Of a stretch of 64,000 nucleotides of DNA, positions 8,851 to 16,125 are shown one piece after another (within the stretch, counting starts at the first letter, position 1; every line of letters starts with the position of its first letter). Where the stretch lies: positions 124,001 to 188,000 of the forward strand of contig NZ_CP104578.1 in NCBI RefSeq assembly GCF_036826855.1. The letters are read 5' to 3'. Under the pieces are notes generated by a model. It was not told the origin of the DNA. It made no database searches and was given only the letters and a program-made list of their open reading frames with translations. The translations under genes were made by a program, and so were the position numbers. The DNA is from Streptomyces sp. SJL17-4 (GTDB taxonomy: Bacteria; Actinomycetota; Actinomycetes; Streptomycetales; Streptomycetaceae).

Positions 8851-9894
8851 GTGACCATCGGCTCCCGTGTGCTGCTCGACCGTGTGACGCTCCTGCTCGC
8901 GGGCGAGTTCGGCATCGTTCCGGCCTCCCTCACCGAGGGGCCGGCGGGCACGGCGACCCGGAACTTCGTGGCGGAGACGGACACGGGCGACCGCTGGTTC
9001 GTGAAGACGTACCCGGCCGGGACGGATCTCACCCGGGCCGAGGCCGCTGCCGGGCTCAGCGAGTACGCCCGGCTCTGCGGTGTGCCCGTGGCGCGGGCCC
9101 GTCCCGTCATCGACGAGGAGCGGCTGGTCGCCTCGTACCGGGCGACGGCCCTCTCGGTGACGGCGTACGTCGCCGGAGCGGTCACGGCCGACGGACGGCT
9201 CACGGGCCGGAGATGGGAGGCGGTCGGGACGGCGATCGGGCGCCTGCACCGGGGTCTGGCCCGCCATCCGTTCGGCCGGCCCACGCGCGGCCCGAGGGAC
9301 CGGTCCTTCGATCCGGCGCGCGCCCGCGTGCGGCTCACGGACCTGGTGCGCCGGTACGAGGCGGAGCCGCCGCGCAGCGGTTTCGAGCAGTGGGCGGCGA
9401 GAGCCTCGGGGGAACGGCTGGCCGCGCTGCATCACGTGGAACGGCTGCTCGAGAAGGCGCCGTCGGAGACGACCTCGCAGATCGTGCACGGGGATCTGTC
9501 GGGGCCGAACGTGCTGTTGCGGGGTGACCGCGTCGCCGCCGTGATCGACTTCCATCCGCCCGGCCGGCGCGACGCGATGTGGGAGCTGGGGCGCCTGGCG
9601 CTCGATCCCCGCACCGTGCTGACCCACGCGGACTGGCCGGAAGGCCTCGCGCGGCTCGTCGCCGCCTACCGCGAGCTGCATCCGGTGCCGCCGGTGGCGG
9701 AGCTGGTGAGCGTGGTGCGGCTGACGGCGGCGTACCTCGGGTGCGCGGTCTACCCCTTGAACACCGTCGTCGACGGGCTGGGACCGGTCACACCGTCCCT
9801 GGAGGCGTACGCCCGGAGTCGCGTTCGGGCCGCGGTCGAACTGCGCGAGCGGCTCGACGAGGCGGAGGAGGTACTCCGTGACCACCTCAGGTAG
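8851..9894 (+). CDS. Aminoglycoside phosphotransferase-fold kinase
   Basis: A 347-residue member of the APH/choline-kinase fold. The catalytic loop 'IVHGDLSGPNVLL' (catalytic Asp and the metal-binding Asn) and the metal-binding 'VIDF' are intact. The N-terminal lobe has the usual Lys in 'WFVKTYPAG'. These enzymes phosphorylate small hydroxyl compounds such as antibiotics, choline, homoserine or sugars. GTG 8851 is preceded by GGGGAAGG at 8836-8843. It overlaps the following NUDIX gene by 17 bases, so both are translated together, and that pairing suggests nucleotide or small-metabolite chemistry rather than classic aminoglycoside resistance. Substrate unknown. Confidence 0.85.
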   Translation: MTIGSRVLLDRVTLLLAGEFGIVPASLTEGPAGTATRNFVAETDTGDRWFVKTYPAGTDLTRAEAAAGLSEYARLCGVPVARARPVIDEERLVASYRATALSVTAYVAGAVTADGRLTGRRWEAVGTAIGRLHRGLARHPFGRPTRGPRDRSFDPARARVRLTDLVRRYEAEPPRSGFEQWAARASGERLAALHHVERLLEKAPSETTSQIVHGDLSGPNVLLRGDRVAAVIDFHPPGRRDAMWELGRLALDPRTVLTHADWPEGLARLVAAYRELHPVPPVAELVSVVRLTAAYLGCAVYPLNTVVDGLGPVTPSLEAYARSRVRAAVELRERLDEAEEVLRDHLR

Positions 9895-10630
9895 CGACCC
9901 CCGCCCGGCGCGGCCCGTGGAGTTCCTCGACGTTCGCCGGATCAGCTTCGTCGAGCACCCTCTGCCCGCCCTGACACCGTGGGAACAGGGGGAGGTGGAC
10001 CGCCTGTGGGCCGACACGAAGGCCCGCACGCCTACCACGTTCGACGGGCCCCTGGTCGCGAGTCTGGGAATCGATCTCCCCGCGCCCGGTGTGCTGGTGG
10101 CGCGCTGGGCCCGGCTCTCCTACCGGCACAGGGCCCTGCGGGTTCTCCGGCCCCCCGAAGACGTGCCGGGGTCGGTGTTCGTCACGGTGCTGCTGCCCAC
10201 CGAACGGGGCCTCGTGGTCGGCCGCGGGGCCCCCACCACAGCCGCACCCGGCCGCTGGACGCTCCCGGGTGGCTCGGTGGAACCGCCTGCCGACGGTCAC
10301 CCGCTCGACGGGCAGGCCGTGCGGCGCGACGCCGCGCGAGAGCTCGCCGAAGAGCTCGGGGTCCGGATCGCCGACGAGGAGTTGCGGTTGTTCGCGGTCA
10401 CCCGTGGACGCCGATTCGGCAGCCTCGGTTTCCATTTCCTCGCACCGCCCGTGGCCTGCGCCCTCGTGCTCGGGCGGTATGCCGAGCTCGTGGCCGTGGA
10501 GACCGGGCGTGGCGGCGGGCCCGAGCTGGACGTGGTCGCCTTCGTGTCGTCGGTCGCCGAGGCGCAGCGGCTCGGTCCGGGGGCGGACTATCTGCCTCAG
10601 GTCCTGCGCCGGTACGGCGATTCGGTCTGA
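9878..10630 (+). CDS. NUDIX hydrolase
   Basis: A 250-residue protein with a NUDIX box in residues 125-165 ('WTLPGGSVEP', then 'DAARELAEELGV'), where the REL-x-EE-x-G core binds metal and cleaves a nucleoside diphosphate linked to another group. The N-terminal 75 residues are not typical NUDIX sequence. GTG 9878 lies inside the kinase gene with GAGGAGG just before it, so translation is coupled. Paired with the phosphotransferase, it may house-clean or activate a phosphorylated metabolite. Substrate unknown. Confidence 0.88.
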   Translation: MTTSGSDPRPARPVEFLDVRRISFVEHPLPALTPWEQGEVDRLWADTKARTPTTFDGPLVASLGIDLPAPGVLVARWARLSYRHRALRVLRPPEDVPGSVFVTVLLPTERGLVVGRGAPTTAAPGRWTLPGGSVEPPADGHPLDGQAVRRDAARELAEELGVRIADEELRLFAVTRGRRFGSLGFHFLAPPVACALVLGRYAELVAVETGRGGGPELDVVAFVSSVAEAQRLGPGADYLPQVLRRYGDSV

Positions 10631-10712
10631 GCCCGTGCCTGGCGGCTCAGCACGGAGCGGCGTCCCGGCGCCGTGGTCGGCACCGGGAGCGCTCACGACC
10701 GTGTGAGTGAGG

Positions 10713-12323
10713 TCAGGTCCGTAGCCACACCGCCGTGTCCGCGGGCAGGCGGCCGTCGGCGGCCAGGGGGCCGCTCGCCAGGAGCAGTTGCTGGTGCGCC
10801 GGGAGTTCGGCCGGGGTCGCGGAGAGGTTGACCAGGCACAGCAGGCCCTCGCCGCGGGCGAAGGCGAGCACTCCCTCCGCCGCGGGCAGCCAGGTCAGGG
10901 GGCCGTCGCCGAAGCCCGCGACCGAGCGGCGCAGCCTCAGCGCCTCGCGGTAGAGCGCCAGCATCGACCCCGGGTCCGTCTGCTGACGGTCCACCGCGTA
11001 GTCGTCCCAGTCCCGGGGCTGGGGAAGCCACGGCTGGGAGCCGGCGTCGGAGCCGAAGCCGTACCAGGGCGCTCCGGCGGTCCACGGCAGCGGGACGCGG
11101 CAGCCGTCGCGGCCGGGGTCGGTGCCGCCGGAGCGGGCGTGCATGGGGTCCTCGATCCTGTCCGGCGGCACTTCCGCCTCGGGCAGTCCCAGTTCCTCGC
11201 CCTGGTACACGTACACCGATCCCGGGAGCGCCAGGGTCAGCAGGGCCGCCGCGCGGGCCCGTCGGGTTCCGAGGGCGAGGTCCGTGGGGGTGCCGAAGGT
11301 CTTCGTGGCGAAGTCGAAGCCGGTGTCGGCGCGCCCGTAGCGGGTGACCGTGCGGGTGACGTCGTGGTTGCAGAGGACCCAGGTCGCGGGGGCGCCGACG
11401 GGGGCGTGTTCGGCGAGGGTGTCGTCGATGGTGCGGCGCAGCCGGTCCGCCTCCCAGGGGCAGGAGAGGAAGTTGAAGTTGAACGCGGTGTGGAGTTCGT
11501 CGGGGCGGAGGTAGCGGGCGAAGCGTTCGGAGTCGGGGAGCCAGACCTCGCCGACGAAGACGGCTCCGTACTCGTCGGCTATCGCGCGCCACGCCCGGTA
11601 GATGTCGTGGAGTTCGTCCTGGTCGATGTACGGGTGGGGGTCGACGCCCTCGACGAAGTCGGCGAGGGCCGGGTGCTTGGCGAGCAGCGCGGCGGAGTCG
11701 ATCCGTACGCCGGCGACTCCTCGTTCGAACCAGAAGCGGAGGACGTCCTCGTGTTCGCGGCGCACGGCCGGGTGGTCCCAGTTGAGGTCGGGCTGTTCGG
11801 GGGTGAAGAGGTGGAGGTACCACTCGCCGTCCTCGACCCGGGTCCAGGTCGGTCCGGAGAACTGGGAGGGCCAGGTGTTCGGCGGGAGTTCACCGTTCTC
11901 GCCGTGGCCGGGCCGGAAGTGGAAGAGCTCGCGCTCCGGGCTGCCGGGGCCGGCCGCGAGGGCGGCGCGGAACCAGGCGTGCTGGTCGGAGACGTGGTTG
12001 GGGACGATGTCGACGATCACCCGGATGCCGAGTTCGCGGGCCTCGGCGATGAGCTTCTCGGCCTCGGCGAGGGTGCCGAATGCGGGGTCGATGGTGCGGT
12101 AGTCGGCGACGTCGTAGCCGCCGTCGACCAGGGGCGAGAGGTACCAGGGCGTGAACCAGACGGCGTCGACGCCCAGTTCGGCGAGGTAGGGCAGTCTCGC
12201 CCGGACGCCCGCGAGGTCCCCGGTGCCGTCGCCGTCGCCGTCGGCGAAACTGCGCGGATACACCTGGTAGATGACGGCGTTGCGCCACCAGTCGTCGGTG
12301 CGATGCGAGTGAGGGGCTGCCAC
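10713..12323 (-). CDS. Intracellular GH13 alpha-glucosidase
   Basis: A 536-residue GH13 enzyme of the oligo-1,6-glucosidase/alpha-glucosidase type. It has no signal peptide and would act in the cytoplasm on imported oligosaccharides. It starts with the TIM-barrel segment 'VIYQVYPRSFADGDGDGTGD', including the calcium-binding Asp-rich loop. The catalytic residues are nucleophile Asp209 ('GVRIDSA'), acid/base Glu259 ('VGEVW') and stabiliser Asp321 ('CNHD'). The start is GTG 12323 after GAAAGGA. It is the last gene of the binding-protein/permease operon, 115 bases after the second permease, with a large hairpin in the gap. Given the GH87 genes upstream, a role in hydrolysing nigero- or isomalto-type alpha-glucosides is inferred. 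Confidence 0.9.
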   Translation of the reverse strand: MAAPHSHRTDDWWRNAVIYQVYPRSFADGDGDGTGDLAGVRARLPYLAELGVDAVWFTPWYLSPLVDGGYDVADYRTIDPAFGTLAEAEKLIAEARELGIRVIVDIVPNHVSDQHAWFRAALAAGPGSPERELFHFRPGHGENGELPPNTWPSQFSGPTWTRVEDGEWYLHLFTPEQPDLNWDHPAVRREHEDVLRFWFERGVAGVRIDSAALLAKHPALADFVEGVDPHPYIDQDELHDIYRAWRAIADEYGAVFVGEVWLPDSERFARYLRPDELHTAFNFNFLSCPWEADRLRRTIDDTLAEHAPVGAPATWVLCNHDVTRTVTRYGRADTGFDFATKTFGTPTDLALGTRRARAAALLTLALPGSVYVYQGEELGLPEAEVPPDRIEDPMHARSGGTDPGRDGCRVPLPWTAGAPWYGFGSDAGSQPWLPQPRDWDDYAVDRQQTDPGSMLALYREALRLRRSVAGFGDGPLTWLPAAEGVLAFARGEGLLCLVNLSATPAELPAHQQLLLASGPLAADGRLPADTAVWLRT

Positions 12324-12352
12324 GTGACGGTCCTTTCGGGCAGGTCGGGGTT

Positions 12353-12405
12353 CTTCGTCGCCGGCCCGGATGCTGCGGGGCATGGAAGGCGGGCCGGCGA
12401 CGAAG
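12353..12405 (-). promoter_or_regulatory. Large intercistronic hairpin before the GH13 gene
   Basis: Two perfect 16-base arms (12353-12368 and 12390-12405) with a 21-base loop lie between the second permease and the GH13 gene. No T-run follows. It could be a partial terminator or an mRNA-stability hairpin that sets a lower level of the glucosidase relative to the transporter. Confidence 0.5.
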
Positions 12406-12438
12406 GCATGGGGTGGTGCGCGGGAAGCGGACGGACGG

Positions 12439-13314
12439 TCAGCCCTTGAGGCCGCCCGCCGTGAGGCCGCTCATGATGTTGCGCTGGAAGACCAGGAAGA
12501 TGAGGAGGGTCGGCACGGACGCGATGGTCAGCGCGGCGATCAGGACGTTGACCGGGACGCCGTTGGAGAGGGAGTAGATGCCGACGTTGAGGGTCTGGCC
12601 GGCGGGGTCGGGCAGCGTGAGCATCGGCCAGAGGAAGTCCTTCCAGACCCCCACGACGGCGAAGATCGACACGACTCCGAGGATCGGCCGTGAGATGGGC
12701 AGCACGATCGACCACAGGATCCGCATCGGGGACGCTCCGTCGATGGACGCGGCGTCCAGGAGTTCCTTGGGGATCGAGTCGAAGAAGCGCTTGAGCAGGA
12801 AGATGTTGAACGCGTTGGTCACCGAGGGCAGCCAGATCACCCAGGGCGAGTTCAGCAGGTTGCGCTCGAAGATCGGCAGGTCCAGGACGGTCAGGTACTG
12901 GGGTACGACGAGGACGGTCGCCGGGATCATCAGGGTCGCGAGCATCATGCCGAGCACGGCCTTGCCGAAGATCGGCCTGAGCTTGGAGAGGGAGTAGGCG
13001 GCGGCCACGTCGAGCACGAGCTGGAAGGCGAGCGCGCCGAACGCGTAGTAGAGGGTGTTGAAGAGCAGCGTGGAGAGGTCCATGACCTCCCAGGCGCGCG
13101 AGTAGTTCTCCGGCGCGAAGGTTTCCGGCACCAGGGTCGGCGGTGTCTGGATGACCTCCTGGGTGTCCTTGAAGCCGCTGGACACCATCCAGTAGAGGGG
13201 GCCGAGGAACGCCAGGGTGAAGCCGCCGACGACGACGGCGAAGACGACCCAGTAGAGGGCCTTGCCGCGGGGGCGGGCGAGCTGCGCCGGCGAGATGAGT
13301 GTGCGTGTGGACAT
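12439..13314 (-). CDS. Carbohydrate ABC transporter permease (MalG type)
   Basis: A 291-residue permease of the CUT1 sugar-importer family with six helices. The cytoplasmic loop that contacts the ATPase is present ('LLDAASIDGASPMRILWSIVLP', the EAA motif). ATG 13314. It lies 16 bases after the first permease and works with it as a heterodimer. No ATP-binding subunit is encoded nearby; Streptomyces sugar importers commonly share one ATPase (MsiK) encoded elsewhere, which would explain this. Confidence 0.93.
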   Translation of the reverse strand: MSTRTLISPAQLARPRGKALYWVVFAVVVGGFTLAFLGPLYWMVSSGFKDTQEVIQTPPTLVPETFAPENYSRAWEVMDLSTLLFNTLYYAFGALAFQLVLDVAAAYSLSKLRPIFGKAVLGMMLATLMIPATVLVVPQYLTVLDLPIFERNLLNSPWVIWLPSVTNAFNIFLLKRFFDSIPKELLDAASIDGASPMRILWSIVLPISRPILGVVSIFAVVGVWKDFLWPMLTLPDPAGQTLNVGIYSLSNGVPVNVLIAALTIASVPTLLIFLVFQRNIMSGLTAGGLKG

Positions 13315-13330
13315 GGTGGTCTCCCCGGTC

Positions 13331-14296
13331 CTACTCGTCCTCGGCGCGGCTGAGCTTCACGTACGCCGCCGAGAATCCGGCCAGGAGTACGAGGAGGAGC
13401 AGGCCGAGCGCCGCCGCGGCACCGTAGTTGTTGAAGTTGAAGGCGTACTGGTAGATGAGGTAGACGACGGTCGTGGTCGATCCCTCGGGGCCCGCGCCCC
13501 CGGTGAGCAGGAACGGTTCGACGAAGACCTGCATGGTGGCGATGACCTGCATGAGCAGCATCAGGGAGAGGATCAGGCGGGTCTGCGGGATGGTGACGTG
13601 CCAGATCTTGCGGAACAGCCCGGCGCCGTCGAGTTCGGCCGCCTCGTAGAGCTCGCCGGGGATGCTCTGGAGCGCCGCGAGGTAGATCAGGGCGGCGCCG
13701 CCCATGTTCATCCAGGTCGACGCGATGACGACGGAGAGCATGGAGAGGTCGGGGTCCTGGAGCCATTGCTGCTCGGGGAGGCCGACGGACCGGAACAGTT
13801 CGTTGAGGAGGCCGTAGCCGGGGTCGTACAGGTACTTGAAGAGGAGAACCGAGGCGACCGGCGGCAGCATCACGGGCAGGTAGACGAGGAGCCGCAGGTA
13901 ACCCTGGCCGTGGTGGAACTCGTTGATGACGAGGGCGACGACGAAGGGGACGACGAAGCCGAAGACGAGCGCGAGCACGGTGAAGAGGAGCGTGTTGCGC
14001 CAGGCCTGCCAGAAGGCCGGGTCGTTGACGACGGTGACGAGGTTGTCGAAGCCGACCCAGGTCGACTGTCCGCTCTCGGTCTTCTGGAAGGCCAGGAGGA
14101 ACTCCCTGACCATCGGGTACCAGGAGAAGAAGGCGAAGCAGAGCACGGCGCCGATGAGGAAGCCGTGGGCGGTGAGGTTGCGCCGCAGGCTCTTCGCGAA
14201 GCGGGCACGGCCACCGGGGGGTACGGGTCCCGCCGCGGGCGGCGGGGAGTGGCGGGCACTGCCCGTCGTGCTCGGGGTCAGGCTGGGGGCCGACAT
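13331..14296 (-). CDS. Carbohydrate ABC transporter permease (MalF type)
   Basis: A 321-residue CUT1 sugar permease with six membrane helices from about residue 45, and the EAA loop 'LYEAAELDGAGLFRKIWHVTIP'. ATG 14296 follows AAGGAGC by 4 bases. The first 40 residues are Pro/Ser-rich and cytoplasmic. It is second in the operon after the binding-protein gene and is followed by its partner permease. Substrate selection depends on the binding protein at 14389-15807. Confidence 0.92.
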   Translation of the reverse strand: MSAPSLTPSTTGSARHSPPPAAGPVPPGGRARFAKSLRRNLTAHGFLIGAVLCFAFFSWYPMVREFLLAFQKTESGQSTWVGFDNLVTVVNDPAFWQAWRNTLLFTVLALVFGFVVPFVVALVINEFHHGQGYLRLLVYLPVMLPPVASVLLFKYLYDPGYGLLNELFRSVGLPEQQWLQDPDLSMLSVVIASTWMNMGGAALIYLAALQSIPGELYEAAELDGAGLFRKIWHVTIPQTRLILSLMLLMQVIATMQVFVEPFLLTGGAGPEGSTTTVVYLIYQYAFNFNNYGAAAALGLLLLVLLAGFSAAYVKLSRAEDE

Positions 14297-14352
14297 CGTC
14301 GCTCCTTGGTACTGGTCTGCCGGGGTGGTCCTGGGAGGGGTCGGGGGCCGGC

Positions 14353-14377
14353 GGGGGCGGGCGGTCGGTCCGCCCCC
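14353..14377 (-). promoter_or_regulatory. Stem-loop after the binding-protein gene
   Basis: GGGGGCGG and CCGCCCCC (14353-14360 and 14370-14377) form an 8-base stem between the binding-protein and permease genes. Such stem-loops behind binding-protein genes usually stabilise the upstream message, so that the binding protein is made in excess over the permeases. Confidence 0.45.
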
Positions 14378-14388
14378 ACCGGTGCCCG

Positions 14389-15807
14389 TCACTGGGTGGC
14401 GAGGACCTGGTTGACCTGCGCCTCGGCGGTGGCGAGGAGCTTGTCGATGTCCGCGTCCTCGTTGGTGAGGAGGCCGGACATCACGTTGTCGAGGACCTTG
14501 TAGACCTCCTGCGCCTTCGGCGGCTCGGCCTTGCCTGCGACGGGGTTGTCCATGAAGGACTTGAAGTTCTCGACCGGCATGGTGGCGTTGGCGACGCGTG
14601 CGGCGTCGTCCTTCGTCTTGGAGTCGTTCAGCCAGAAGTTGGGCTGCGGCACGCCGACGGGGAGCGCGTCCTGCTTGGTGCGGGCCCAGTCGAACTGGCC
14701 CTTGCCGACCGTGAGGTTCTTGAAGTTGAGCCAGGCGACGGCGGCCTTGATCTTGTCGCCGGAGATGCCCTGCTTGATCATGTAGTTGTTGCCGCCGGCC
14801 AGGGTGTTCTTCTCGCCGGGGATGGGGCCCATGCCGAAGTTCTCGTACTTCGCGCCGAGTTGCTGGACCATGTACGCGATGTCGTCGGGGGCGGCGAGGA
14901 ACATGCCGAGCTTGTCGGTGGCGATCTGCTTCTGCAGGTCGCCCCACTTGAGCAGCTGGGTCTTGCCCATGCTGTCGTCCTCCCAGCGCATGGCGTGGAG
15001 GTTCTTGGCGACCTGCTTGCCCAGCTCGTTGTTGAAGGCGGCCTTCTTGCCGCTCGCGTCGACGACCTCTCCGCCGATGCTGTACATCTGGGCGGTGAAG
15101 TGCCAGCCGCCGGTGTTGCCGGCGCTGTACTCGCCGAAGCCTGCGACGCCGTTGCCGAGTCCGGCGATCTTCTTGGCGGCGGTGCGGACCTCTTCCCAGG
15201 TGCGCGGCGGGGCGTCGGGGTCGAGGCCGGCGTCCTTGAAGAGCTTGCGGTTGACCAGCAGGCCCATCGTGTAGTTGCTGGTGGGGAGGCCGTAGAGCTT
15301 GCCGTCCTGCTTGAGGGAGTTCAGGACGTTCGGGTCGATGTCCTTGAGGAGCGGGACGCTCTTGTCGTTGACGTACGCGGTGATGTCCGCGGCGCCGTTC
15401 TCGGAGAGCACCTGCGGCAGGTCGGTGAAGTAGGTGTAGAACACGTCCGGCTGGGACTTGGCCTTGAGCATCGCGGTGAAGCGCGGCGGCTCCAGACACT
15501 GGCCGGGGGTGGAGCGGCCCTCGATGGTGACATTGGGGTACGTCTTGTTGAACGCGGCGACGTCCTCCTTCCACTCCTTGAGCTCGGCCGCCTTCGCCGC
15601 GGGGGGCATGCAGTCGATCGTGAGCGTGACCTTGGTCTTCGGGTCCAGCGGGGCGGTGGGGTCGGAGGACCCACCGCCCTCGGAACCGCCGCTGCCGTTG
15701 TTGTTGCTGCTGCTCGTGCCGCAGGCGGCGAGCGCGGTCAGCGTGAGCGCGGAGACGAGGGTGACCGCGCTGGCGCGGCGCGTACGGCGGAACCGGGCAC
15801 TTCTCAT
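14389..15807 (-). CDS. Sugar-binding lipoprotein of an ABC importer
   Basis: A 472-residue extracellular solute-binding protein (family 1). The N-terminus has an Arg-rich start, a hydrophobic stretch and the lipobox 'LTALAAC' near residue 28, so the mature protein is lipid-anchored on the outer face of the membrane. A Ser/Asn/Gly-rich linker leads to the binding domain ('LTIDCMPPAAKAAELKEW'). ATG 15807 has an AAGGGGA ribosome binding site. It is the first gene of the operon with two permeases and a GH13 enzyme and lies directly downstream of two GH87 genes. It probably captures alpha-1,3-gluco-oligosaccharides, which is inferred from context alone. Confidence 0.9.
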   Translation of the reverse strand: MRSARFRRTRRASAVTLVSALTLTALAACGTSSSNNNGSGGSEGGGSSDPTAPLDPKTKVTLTIDCMPPAAKAAELKEWKEDVAAFNKTYPNVTIEGRSTPGQCLEPPRFTAMLKAKSQPDVFYTYFTDLPQVLSENGAADITAYVNDKSVPLLKDIDPNVLNSLKQDGKLYGLPTSNYTMGLLVNRKLFKDAGLDPDAPPRTWEEVRTAAKKIAGLGNGVAGFGEYSAGNTGGWHFTAQMYSIGGEVVDASGKKAAFNNELGKQVAKNLHAMRWEDDSMGKTQLLKWGDLQKQIATDKLGMFLAAPDDIAYMVQQLGAKYENFGMGPIPGEKNTLAGGNNYMIKQGISGDKIKAAVAWLNFKNLTVGKGQFDWARTKQDALPVGVPQPNFWLNDSKTKDDAARVANATMPVENFKSFMDNPVAGKAEPPKAQEVYKVLDNVMSGLLTNEDADIDKLLATAEAQVNQVLATQ

Positions 15808-16043
15808 GGGTGGTCCCCTTCGGGCCTGAACGTGGAGGTCGCCCCACCGCCTGTGCGTTGTGGGGCGCCGCACACTCAATCACCATCAACAAGTGAACGC
15901 AAGATATCGCGCCGATTTCGTAATTGCCCGACAGCCAAGGGCTGATGAGTCGAATACACCACTCAGGAAACCGACAGTTCAACGGCTCTGCAGGGGGTCC
16001 ACGCGCCCGGTTCCTGGCGGGGTCGGCCAGAACGCACGCAAGA
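15808..16043. promoter_or_regulatory. Promoter/operator region of the sugar importer operon
   Basis: No gene is seen. The stretch 15873-15935 is unusually A+T-rich for this window and should hold the minus-strand promoter. It contains CGCAAGATATCGC at 15899-15911, nearly identical to CGCAAGAGTATCGC beside the LacI gene (25114-25127). This is a candidate operator for that regulator; CGCAAGACCGATGC at 16037-16050 is a weaker match. Confidence 0.4.
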
Positions 16044-16076
16044 CCGATGCAAGTGGCTGCAAGCCACCTGCATCGG
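16044..16076. terminator. Hairpin terminator downstream of GH87 gene A
   Basis: A 15-base stem (16044-16058 with 16062-16076, one G:T-type mismatch) closes on a 3-base loop. It lies 41 bases beyond the stop codon of the minus-strand gene ending at 16117 and separates it from the transporter operon. There is no T-run, which is usual for Streptomyces terminators. Confidence 0.65.
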
Positions 16077-16090
16077 CCTCGCTGGGGAGT

Positions 16091-16125
16091 ACGGGTTACG
16101 GGTTACGGGTTACGGGTTACGGGTT
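16091..16125. repeat. Five tandem copies of a 7-bp unit at the 3' end of a gene
   Basis: ACGGGTT is repeated five times without error. The first copies in the gene's direction form the last codons and the TAA stop of the minus-strand GH87 gene, and the remaining copies lie in its 3' untranslated region. Every copy contains TAA on the coding strand, so slippage would alter the reading frame and the last residues. Confidence 0.9.

Noticed and set aside
13323-13330. Frameshift between the two sugar permeases
   Set aside because: The two genes are simply 16 bases apart with separate start and stop codons and normal lengths.
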